From positions 1 to 29,456 of the forward strand of contig DRJJ01000125.1 of NCBI GenBank assembly GCA_011052255.1: 29,456 nt of DNA, read 5' to 3'. The DNA is from Gammaproteobacteria bacterium (lineage in GTDB: Bacteria; Pseudomonadota; Gammaproteobacteria; DRJJ01). The translations under genes and the position numbers were made by a program. Under the pieces are notes generated by a model. That model had not been told where the DNA came from, made no database searches, and worked only from the letters and a program-made list of their open reading frames with translations. Positions within the stretch are counted from its first letter, which is position 1. Every line of letters starts with the position of its first letter. Shown in pieces: positions 22,623-29,456 of the stretch.

Positions 22623-24062
22623 TTAAGCAAAAGCAGCAACACAGAGTGCCATCAGGGAGTTTGGTAAAATACCCAGTGCCAGGATAAGTATGCCATTCAG
22701 GCTAATAGCCAAACGCATGTCGGCTGAACCTTCAATGGCTATATCGGTTTCAGACTTGTCAAAATACATCAGCTTGATAATGCGTATGTAATAGAACGCG
22801 CCTATGACAGAGAAAAATACCGCTACCAGCGCCAGCCAGGTCATGTCAATATTAATCACCGCTTCAAGTACCCACAATTTTGCAAAGAAGCCTACTGTGG
22901 GTGGCACCCCTGCCATCGAGAACATCAATATCAGCATCACAAAGGCATACCACGGGTTACGCTGGTTTAAACCCTTGTAGTCGTCAAGACGATCTGCCTC
23001 GAAGCCGTTGCGACTCATCAGGATGATCATGCCAAACGCACCCAATGAGGTCAGCGCATAGGTAATGGTGTAGAACATCGCTGCGGAATAACCGGCCTCG
23101 TTGCCAGCCAGAATACCCAGCAACAGAAAGCCGACATGTGAAATCGTCGAATACGCCAGCATACGTTTCAGGTTGCTTTGTGCTATCGCGATCACATTAC
23201 CGATACCAATAGAAAGCACGGATAACATGATCAGCATCGTTTGCCAGTCTGTCTGCAATCCCGGCATGGTCTCTGCAAGTAAACGTATAACCATTGCGAA
23301 CGCTGCAATTTTAGGGGCAGAAGCGATATACAAAGTCACCGAAGTCGGAGCACCATGATAGATATCGGGTAACCACATGTGGAAAGGTACCGCCCCGAGT
23401 TTGAATGCCAGACCGACAATAATAAAGACCAGACCGAATGCCTGTATCTGTTTACTGGCACTGCCCTCATTAATACTGTTACTGATGATAGTAAAGTCGA
23501 GCGACCCGTTTGCGCCGTATAACATAGACATCCCATACAGCAGCATGCCGGATGCGATGGCACCGAGAACAAAATATTTCATTGCAGCTTCTGATGCAGT
23601 GGGTGAATTCCTGTTAAATGCGACCAGTGCATACAACGACAATGACAAGAGCTCAAGACCAAGATAGATAGTCAGAAAATTATGAGACGATATCATAATC
23701 ATCATACCCAGCATGCCAAACAGACCCAGGACGTAATACTCTCCTTTTAGCAGGCCTTGCTTAACAAGATAGTCTCTGGAGTATAGAAATATACCAATCA
23801 TTACGACATACAGGGACATCTTTAGCAACGCAGACATACCGTCGTTGATGAACATACCGGAAAATGAAATAACCGATACACTGTGATCCTGATTAAAAGT
23901 AATCACTGCGGCTGCTACTACAGTAAGCTGGGTCAGGTAGTAAGTAATATTGCGTTTGGCATCACTCAGAAACTGATCAAGTATCAGTATCACGCAGATC
24001 ATGACCAATACAAAAATCTCTGCATAGGCCTGTGTGAAATCTGGCATTGTAAAATCGATCAT
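22623..24062 (-). CDS. nuoN: NADH-quinone oxidoreductase subunit N
   Basis: One of three antiporter-like proton-pumping subunits of the complex I membrane arm. It has 479 residues (E. coli 485) and about 14 membrane helices. Family blocks: YLGLELLSLSLYALVAF with the conserved Glu, FKLGAVPFHMWLPDIYHGAPT, YIASAPKIAAFAMVIRLL, LKRMLAYSTISHVGFLLLG and GVPPTVGFFAKLWVL. The start used (MIDFTMPDF) has only an AAAGAG-type site upstream; M6 is an alternative. It follows nuoM by 66 bases and ends the operon. Confidence 0.97.
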   Translation of the reverse strand: MIDFTMPDFTQAYAEIFVLVMICVILILDQFLSDAKRNITYYLTQLTVVAAAVITFNQDHSVSVISFSGMFINDGMSALLKMSLYVVMIGIFLYSRDYLVKQGLLKGEYYVLGLFGMLGMMIMISSHNFLTIYLGLELLSLSLYALVAFNRNSPTASEAAMKYFVLGAIASGMLLYGMSMLYGANGSLDFTIISNSINEGSASKQIQAFGLVFIIVGLAFKLGAVPFHMWLPDIYHGAPTSVTLYIASAPKIAAFAMVIRLLAETMPGLQTDWQTMLIMLSVLSIGIGNVIAIAQSNLKRMLAYSTISHVGFLLLGILAGNEAGYSAAMFYTITYALTSLGAFGMIILMSRNGFEADRLDDYKGLNQRNPWYAFVMLILMFSMAGVPPTVGFFAKLWVLEAVINIDMTWLALVAVFFSVIGAFYYIRIIKLMYFDKSETDIAIEGSADMRLAISLNGILILALGILPNSLMALCVAAFA

Positions 24063-24128
24063 TTCTCTTTACCTGAACGGTTTGCCTGCTTGTCTTTTAC
24101 GCAGGTCATATTAAATCTACAGTTGCGC

Positions 24129-25637
24129 TTACAGCTTGCCAGCTGATACGTGCTGCAACAAATTGGCGACACTGGCATGCATTACCTCAACCAGTGGTGC
24201 AGGCCACAGACCTAGAATAAGCACCGCAACAGCCAGGATACCTAAAATAACGAATTCACGACCATTCAGATCCTGCAAGGCCTCTACATTTTCATTCGTG
24301 ACTTCACCATACAGCATCCGCTTGACCATCCACAGCGTGTAGGCTGCACCCAGTATCAGCGTTGTTGCGGCAAAGAAGGCATACCAGAAATTAGCCTGGA
24401 AGCTGCCAATAATAACCATGAATTCGCCGACAAATCCCGAGGTGCCTGGCAGACCGGCATTGGACATCGCAAAAAATACCATCAGTGCTGCGAAAATCGG
24501 CATTTTATTGGCGACACCACCATAATCATGGATGTTGCGGCTATGCATGCGGTCATACAAAACGCCCACACACAGGAACATGGCACCCGATATAAACCCG
24601 TGGGATACCATTTGTACTATCCCGCCCTCGACACCCAGAGCTGCATTCTCCCAGCTACCTGTTTTGTCGAATATATCGAATACAATGAAAAAGCCCAGCG
24701 TAACAAAACCCATGTGGGCAATAGATGAATACGCAATCAGCTTTTTCATGTCGCTTTGAACCAGTGCCACAAATCCGATATAAACCACTGCAACCAGAGA
24801 CATGAAAATTATCAGCCAGCTCAATTCATTACTCGCATCAGGCGTAATCGGCAGACTAAAGCGCAGGAAGCCGTAACCGCCAATCTTCAGCATGATAGCT
24901 GCCAGGATAACCGAACCACCTGTGGGTGCTTCTACGTGCGCGTCGGGTAACCATGTGTGTACCGGCCACATAGGTACCTTGACTGCAAATGCCATCAAAA
25001 AGGCAATGAAAATATAAATTTGCTGTTCGAGGGTTAATGACAGGGCATGAAAATCAAGAATCGAGAAACTCCCACCCGACTTGAAATACATATAGATCAG
25101 TGCAACCAGCATAAACACCGAACCCAGGAATGTATACAGGAAGAACTTGATCGTTGCATAAACCCGTCGTGGGCCGCCCCAGATACCGATAATCAGGAAC
25201 ATCGGTATCAGCATGGCTTCCCAGAACACATAAAATAAAACGGCGTCCAGTGCACTGAATACGCCGATCATAAGACCTTCCATAATCAGGAAAGCCGCCA
25301 TGTATTGTGCAACACGTGTTTTGATAGATTCCCAACTCGCCAGCACAACCAGGACTGTTGTGAATGAGGTCAGTATTATCAATGGCATGGATATGCCGTC
25401 TATACCTAAATGATAATTGATATTAAACTGGCTTATCCACGGCATCTTCTCAACAAACTGCATGCTGGCAGTTTTTGAGTCAAAACTGGTGAAAAGCGGG
25501 ATACTCAGTACAAACGTCGCAATAGATGTTAATAGTGCAATAGGACGTGCTGCCCGTTCTCCACTGATCAGTAATAACAGACCACCCAGAACAGGTAACC
25601 AGATTACAACACTCAGGATTGGCCATTCCAAAGACAT
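24129..25637 (-). CDS. nuoM: NADH-quinone oxidoreductase subunit M
   Basis: Antiporter-like proton-pumping subunit of complex I, 502 residues (E. coli 509), about 14 membrane helices. Diagnostic blocks are LGIDGISMPLIILT, FWEAMLIPMFLIIGIWGG with the conserved Glu, VKVPMWPVHTWLPDAHVEAPTGG, MLKIGGYGFLRFSLP, MKKLIAYSSIAHMGFVTLG and GLPGTSGFVGEFM. ATG 25637 follows the nuoL stop by 11 bases and has AGGGG upstream, consistent with coupled translation in the operon. Confidence 0.98.
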   Translation of the reverse strand: MSLEWPILSVVIWLPVLGGLLLLISGERAARPIALLTSIATFVLSIPLFTSFDSKTASMQFVEKMPWISQFNINYHLGIDGISMPLIILTSFTTVLVVLASWESIKTRVAQYMAAFLIMEGLMIGVFSALDAVLFYVFWEAMLIPMFLIIGIWGGPRRVYATIKFFLYTFLGSVFMLVALIYMYFKSGGSFSILDFHALSLTLEQQIYIFIAFLMAFAVKVPMWPVHTWLPDAHVEAPTGGSVILAAIMLKIGGYGFLRFSLPITPDASNELSWLIIFMSLVAVVYIGFVALVQSDMKKLIAYSSIAHMGFVTLGFFIVFDIFDKTGSWENAALGVEGGIVQMVSHGFISGAMFLCVGVLYDRMHSRNIHDYGGVANKMPIFAALMVFFAMSNAGLPGTSGFVGEFMVIIGSFQANFWYAFFAATTLILGAAYTLWMVKRMLYGEVTNENVEALQDLNGREFVILGILAVAVLILGLWPAPLVEVMHASVANLLQHVSAGKL

Positions 25638-25648
25638 TCAGCGCCCCT

Positions 25649-27610
25649 TTACGACGTGTATATTACCCATGACAACAGGCCCAGAAGACCCAGTATCATG
25701 GCGAAAGCATAATGATAAAGATAACCGGACTGTACATGTCGGATGATGCCCGAAATCCAGCCTACCGTTTTTGCCGAACCGTTCACCAGCATTCCATCAA
25801 TAAGGCGTACATCGCCATTGCGCCAGAAAAGATTTCCCAGGCCACGTGCACCACCGGCAAAGACTATTTCGTTAAAGCGGTCAAAACCATATTTTTCAAC
25901 CAGCATAGTGTACAGAACACCGGATTTCTGTTTGATGGATTCAGCAAGATCAGGTCGTTTCAGGTACAGGTACCAGGCTGTGACTAAACCCAGTATCGCC
26001 AGTATGAATGGCGGTTGAAAAATACCATGTTTAATCATTGCAAAAGAACCATGCCATTCCTCACCAACAGCCGCCAGTACATTATGTTCAGGCAGTACAA
26101 ATATCGACGCGCCGAAGTAGTCACCAAACAACATCGGCCCAATGGTGTACCAGCCTATCACTGCAGAAGGAATTGCAAGCAGTATCAGCGGCAATGTGAC
26201 TACAGCTGACGTTTCATGCAGATGCTCACGTGTATGTTCATCCATGCGCTCCTTGCCATGGAACGTCAGAAAGAACAAACGGAAGGTGTAAAGAGCGGTT
26301 ACAAACACGCCGCTTAACACTGCAAAATAGGCGAACCCGGCGCCCGGAATAGTGGAATGAGCTACCGCTTCAATAATCGCGTCCTTGGAAAAGAATCCAG
26401 AGAAGCCCGGAAATCCAATTAACGCTAGTGAACCGATAAGGGATGTCCAGTAGGTAATCGGCATGTATTTACGCAAACCGCCCATCTGACGGATATCCTG
26501 GACGTGATGCATGGCGATAATGACTGAGCCTGCTGCCAGAAATAGCAGGGCCTTGAAAAACGCATGTGTCATCAGGTGAAATATCGCGGCTGAATACGCG
26601 GAAGCACCCAATGCTACAGTCATATAACCAAGTTGTGACAGGGTCGAATAGGCTATCACGCGTTTGATATCATTCTGAACCAGGCCCAGCAAGCCCATGA
26701 ACAAGGCGGTGATTGCACCAATTGTAATAACAAAGGTAAGCGCTGTTTCTGACAGTTCGAATAAAGGTGACATGCGCGCCACCATGAAGATACCTGCCGT
26801 AACCATCGTAGCCGCGTGAATCAGTGCAGAGATGGGTGTTGGACCTTCCATTGAATCCGGTAGCCAGACATGCAAAGGCACTTGTGCAGACTTGCCCATC
26901 GCACCAATGAATAACAGGATGCTTACGACTGTAATGGCAGACCAGGGCACACCTGCAAATATTTCGATGTTCTGGGATGCTATCGATTCGGCCTGTCCAA
27001 ATACGGTCTTGTAATCCATTGCGCCAGTGAAATAAACGATAGCGGCAATGCCAAGCAGGAAGCCAAAGTCCCCGACACGGTTTACCAGAAATGCCTTGAG
27101 GTTTGCGTGGATGGCACTTTCCCGTTTGAACCAGAAGCCAATCAACAGGTAGGAAACCAGCCCCACGGCCTCCCATCCAAAGAATAACTGCAAGAAGTTA
27201 TTCGACATAACCAGCATCAGCATGGAAAATGTAAACAGGGCTATGTAACTAAAGAACCGCTGGTAACCCGGATCATCTTTCATGTAGCCAATGGTATAGA
27301 TATGAACCATTAGCGAAACAAAGGTCACCACAATTAACATGACGCTGGTCAGCTTATCAACCAGGAAACCCACTTCAAACTGTATACCCTGGCTGATCAT
27401 CCAGATATAGACGGTCTCGTTATAGGTTTCAGCTCCATCGATTACAATATGCTTGACGACGATCAGAGACAGAACAAAAGCCGTTGCAACACCCAGTATC
27501 GTGACCCAGTGTGAAGCGGCCCTGCCTATTTTTGCCCCGAACAACCCGGCCAGAATCGCACCAGCCAGAGGTGCCAGCGGAATTGCCAGATATATGTTTT
27601 CCATATTCAT
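25649..27610 (-). CDS. nuoL: NADH-quinone oxidoreductase subunit L
   Basis: Distal antiporter-like proton pump of complex I, 653 residues (E. coli 613), with about 14 core helices, the long lateral helix and a last anchoring helix. Blocks: QLFFGWEAVGLVSYLLIGFWF with the conserved Glu, MGKSAQVPLHVWLPDSMEGPTP, SALIHAATMVTAGIFMVAR, IKRVIAYSTLSQLGYM, THAFFKALLFLAAGSVI and FPGFSGFFSKD. The C-terminal part (IKQKSGVLYTMLVEKYGFD to the final helix) is the lateral-helix region. ATG 27610 begins 1 base after the nuoK stop, so the two are translationally coupled. Confidence 0.98.
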   Translation of the reverse strand: MNMENIYLAIPLAPLAGAILAGLFGAKIGRAASHWVTILGVATAFVLSLIVVKHIVIDGAETYNETVYIWMISQGIQFEVGFLVDKLTSVMLIVVTFVSLMVHIYTIGYMKDDPGYQRFFSYIALFTFSMLMLVMSNNFLQLFFGWEAVGLVSYLLIGFWFKRESAIHANLKAFLVNRVGDFGFLLGIAAIVYFTGAMDYKTVFGQAESIASQNIEIFAGVPWSAITVVSILLFIGAMGKSAQVPLHVWLPDSMEGPTPISALIHAATMVTAGIFMVARMSPLFELSETALTFVITIGAITALFMGLLGLVQNDIKRVIAYSTLSQLGYMTVALGASAYSAAIFHLMTHAFFKALLFLAAGSVIIAMHHVQDIRQMGGLRKYMPITYWTSLIGSLALIGFPGFSGFFSKDAIIEAVAHSTIPGAGFAYFAVLSGVFVTALYTFRLFFLTFHGKERMDEHTREHLHETSAVVTLPLILLAIPSAVIGWYTIGPMLFGDYFGASIFVLPEHNVLAAVGEEWHGSFAMIKHGIFQPPFILAILGLVTAWYLYLKRPDLAESIKQKSGVLYTMLVEKYGFDRFNEIVFAGGARGLGNLFWRNGDVRLIDGMLVNGSAKTVGWISGIIRHVQSGYLYHYAFAMILGLLGLLSWVIYTS

Positions 27611-27611
27611 G

Positions 27612-27917
27612 CTAGCCCTTCAAGGTATCCAGTTCTTCCACATTAATCGTGTTTCGGTTACGGAACAGCACAACAAGTATCGCCAGTCCGATTGCCGCTT
27701 CTGCCGCAGCAACGGTCAAAATGAAAAACACGAACACCTGTCCTGCCATATCATTCAGAAAATATGAAAACGCGACAAAATTTATATTGACCGCAAGTAG
27801 CATCAACTCGATACACATGAGCAATATGATCACATTCTTGCGGTTCAGGAATATGCCTGCAATCGAGATGCAGAATATGACTGCCGCGAGAATAAGGTAA
27901 TCGGTCAGTACCAGCAT
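27612..27917 (-). CDS. nuoK: NADH-quinone oxidoreductase subunit K
   Basis: Small membrane subunit of complex I in the proton path next to NuoJ and NuoN. It is 101 residues with three helices, the same size as in E. coli. The conserved glutamates lie in LLMCIELMLLAVNINFV and TVAAAEAAIGLAILVVLFR. ATG 27917 has GGGTGA 4 bases upstream. It lies 34 bases after nuoJ and 1 base before nuoL. Confidence 0.98.
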   Translation of the reverse strand: MLVLTDYLILAAVIFCISIAGIFLNRKNVIILLMCIELMLLAVNINFVAFSYFLNDMAGQVFVFFILTVAAAEAAIGLAILVVLFRNRNTINVEELDTLKG

Positions 27918-27951
27918 TTGTTCACCCTGATAATTAATATTTTGTACATGA

Positions 27952-28548
27952 TTAATTCTCTGAATCCATACCCTTGATGATACGCAGGCGATCCACTTTT
28001 CTGACTTTCACCTGTTCGGACGGATTCTGGAACTTGGTATTAGGTCTTCTACGCAATGTCAACGTAATGGCCGCTACAATAGCCAGTAACAGCAACACGG
28101 CTGCGATCTCAAATGCCAGCAAGTATTCGGTGTAAAGAATGTTACCAATCGCACGCGTATTACTGTAATCAGCACCATGAGTAACCGGAGTAAACTGGCT
28201 GTTATCAAAACCGCCAAGAATAAAATATGACATCTCAAGAATAATGGCGATGGCCACTGCCGCGCCTACGGGAAGGTATCGTGCAACCCCGGCCCGCAGT
28301 TCATCCACATTGACATTCAACATCATTACAACGAAAAGGAACAGGACCATGACCGCGCCCACATAAACCAGCACCAGCACCATAGCCAGAAATTCTGCTT
28401 CCAGCATCAGCCACAAAGCCGCCGTTGTAAAAAAGGCCAGTACCAGAAACAGGGCTGCATGCACCGTGTTACGCGCAGTAATTATCTTTAAAGCAGATAT
28501 CACCAGGATAGCCGCAAAGATATAAAACATTATTTTTTCAAATCCCAT
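27952..28548 (-). CDS. nuoJ: NADH-quinone oxidoreductase subunit J
   Basis: Membrane subunit of complex I with five helices, including the helix whose pi-bulge takes part in coupling. With ATG 28548 it is 198 residues (E. coli 184). Recognised by NTVHAALFLVLAFFTTAALW, EAEFLAMVLVLVYVGAVMVLF and FVVMMLNVNVDELR. The frame also opens at a GTG at 28566, but ATG 28548 (MGFEKIMFYIF) aligns better with the E. coli N terminus and has GGA upstream. The hydrophilic C-terminal tail is basic. It follows nuoI by 29 bases. Confidence 0.96.
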   Translation of the reverse strand: MGFEKIMFYIFAAILVISALKIITARNTVHAALFLVLAFFTTAALWLMLEAEFLAMVLVLVYVGAVMVLFLFVVMMLNVNVDELRAGVARYLPVGAAVAIAIILEMSYFILGGFDNSQFTPVTHGADYSNTRAIGNILYTEYLLAFEIAAVLLLLAIVAAITLTLRRRPNTKFQNPSEQVKVRKVDRLRIIKGMDSEN

Positions 28549-28577
28549 GATTGCTACGTTCCACACTCATTATCGTT

Positions 28578-29066
28578 CTAGCGGTACGGGGCGTCTGCCG
28601 TACGGGCAGAGGCGATTTGTTGTTCGTACTTGTCACCGATGGCAAGCAGTTTTTCCTTGGTCATTATTTGCTCGCCTGCATTCTCAAAGTGATATTCAAA
28701 AATCTGTGTCTCGACTATCGAGTCAACCGGGCAGGCTTCTTCACAAAAGCCACAGTATATACATTTAAACAGATCGATATCGTACCGGGTTGTGCGACGC
28801 GTACCGTCTTCACGTTCTTCTGAATCGATAGTGATAGCCAGTGCAGGGCATACCGCTTCGCACAACTTACAGGCAATACAACGCTCTTCACCATTTGCAT
28901 AACGGCGCAGCGCGTGCAAACCCCTGAACCGGTTAGAGATCGGTGTTTTCTCTTCCGGATACTGAATGGTTATTTTACGGGCAAACAGGTAACCTCCCGT
29001 CACCCGCATACCCTGCAGCAACTCCCACAAGGTCATACTTTTTATAAAGTGCATTATCCTGGTCAT
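28578..29066 (-). CDS. nuoI: NADH-quinone oxidoreductase subunit I
   Basis: Peripheral-arm subunit of complex I holding clusters N6a and N6b, just before N2 in the electron path to quinone. It is 162 residues (E. coli 180). Two complete 4Fe-4S motifs: C63-x2-C66-x2-C69-x3-C73-P and C102-x2-C105-x2-C108-x3-C112-P. The N-terminal amphipathic region (LWELLQGMRVTGGYLFARK, ITIQYPEEKTPIS) and RFRGLHALRRYANGEERC are typical. ATG 29066 has AGGAG 7 bases upstream and lies 18 bases after nuoH. Confidence 0.98.
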   Translation of the reverse strand: MTRIMHFIKSMTLWELLQGMRVTGGYLFARKITIQYPEEKTPISNRFRGLHALRRYANGEERCIACKLCEAVCPALAITIDSEEREDGTRRTTRYDIDLFKCIYCGFCEEACPVDSIVETQIFEYHFENAGEQIMTKEKLLAIGDKYEQQIASARTADAPYR

Positions 29067-29084
29067 TTGATATCTCCTGTCCGC

Positions 29085-29456
29085 CTATCCAAACCAGGGT
29101 GGCAGCTTAGCCACAATGGCGGCAGCCAGAACCACCAGCCAGACTATCGTTACGGGTATCAGCACCTTCCAGCCCAAACGCATAATCTGGTCGTAGCGAT
29201 AACGCGGGAAGGTAGCCCTGAACCACAAAAAGCAGAACATAAAGAAAAATGTTTTTAACAACAGCCAGACGATACCGGGTATCCAGGCCGTGGCAACATC
29301 CAGCAGCGGTATCCCTTCAAACGGTGACAACCATCCACCCCAAAACATCAGGGTAGTCAATATTGATATCAGGATGATATTGGCATATTCGGCCAGGAAG
29401 AATACCGCAAATAACATCCCGGAGTATTCAACGTGAAAGCCGGCAACAATTTCTGA
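29085..29456 (-). CDS. nuoH: NADH-quinone oxidoreductase subunit H, 5' end outside window
   Basis: Only the last 123 codons are present; the full protein is about 325-350 residues with eight membrane helices. NuoH forms the quinone-access channel at the join of the two arms. The visible part starts SEIVAGFHVEYSGMLFAVFF, matching the conserved cytoplasmic loop (E. coli EIVSGYHIEYSG) with its glutamates. It continues through FLAEYANIILISIL, FWGGW, FLWFRATFPRYRYDQIMRLGWK and a last helix. An ATG at 29417 is internal, not the start. Confidence 0.97.
   Translation of the reverse strand, partial: SEIVAGFHVEYSGMLFAVFFLAEYANIILISILTTLMFWGGWLSPFEGIPLLDVATAWIPGIVWLLLKTFFFMFCFLWFRATFPRYRYDQIMRLGWKVLIPVTIVWLVVLAAAIVAKLPPWFG

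Noticed and set aside
26670..27176. Minus-strand open frame of 168 codons inside nuoL
   Set aside because: Out-of-frame shadow of nuoL, whose own frame has all family motifs; its Trp/Cys/His-rich composition is unlike a membrane or soluble protein.

Overview
The window is a block of gammaproteobacterial chromosome read almost entirely from the minus strand. The assignment rests on three things: the order rimP-nusA-infB-rbfA-truB-rpsO-pnp, E. coli-like lengths and motifs in NusA, S15, IF2 and ExoI, and a 14-subunit-type nuo operon. An AddA/AddB-like recombination nuclease pair and a DsrE-family lipoprotein under an NtrC/sigma-54 system point away from enterobacteria. They fit better with a Chromatiales/Thiotrichales-like, possibly sulfur-oxidising lineage; that last step is inference.

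Layout, in the direction of transcription (high to low coordinates). (1) 29456-22623: the distal part of the respiratory complex I operon, nuoH (5' end outside the window), I, J, K, L, M, N. (2) 22531-18524: a membrane sensor histidine kinase and its NtrC-family sigma-54 activator, followed by a monocistronic DsrE-family lipoprotein gene. That gene has a clear -24/-12 promoter, a candidate IHF site and candidate upstream activator repeats. (3) 18523-18139: a cluster of small hairpin repeats and an initiator tRNA-fMet gene with its own promoter and terminator. (4) 17721-16735: a secreted protein with two tandem OmpA-type peptidoglycan-binding domains, ended by a 16-bp-stem terminator. It is followed by a possible degraded plus-strand gene remnant. 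(5) 16331-8127: a probable four-gene operon of an AddB-like nuclease, an AddA-like helicase-nuclease, exonuclease I (sbcB) and an unrecognised secreted protein. (6) 8088-1: the transcription/translation operon, starting at a strong sigma-70 promoter and a leader attenuator, then rimP, nusA, infB, rbfA, truB, rpsO (with an internal promoter) and pnp (3' end outside the window).

The nuo genes build the proton-pumping membrane arm and one peripheral Fe-S subunit of NADH:quinone oxidoreductase. The addBA-sbcB group handles DNA ends for recombinational repair. The rimP-pnp operon joins 30S maturation, transcription elongation, initiation, tRNA modification and RNA decay.

The parts most worth a second look are the sigma-54/NtrC/DsrE-lipoprotein circuit with a cysteine-rich receiver domain, the promoter-then-terminator leader in front of rimP-nusA, and the hairpin repeats with stem covariation next to tRNA-fMet.
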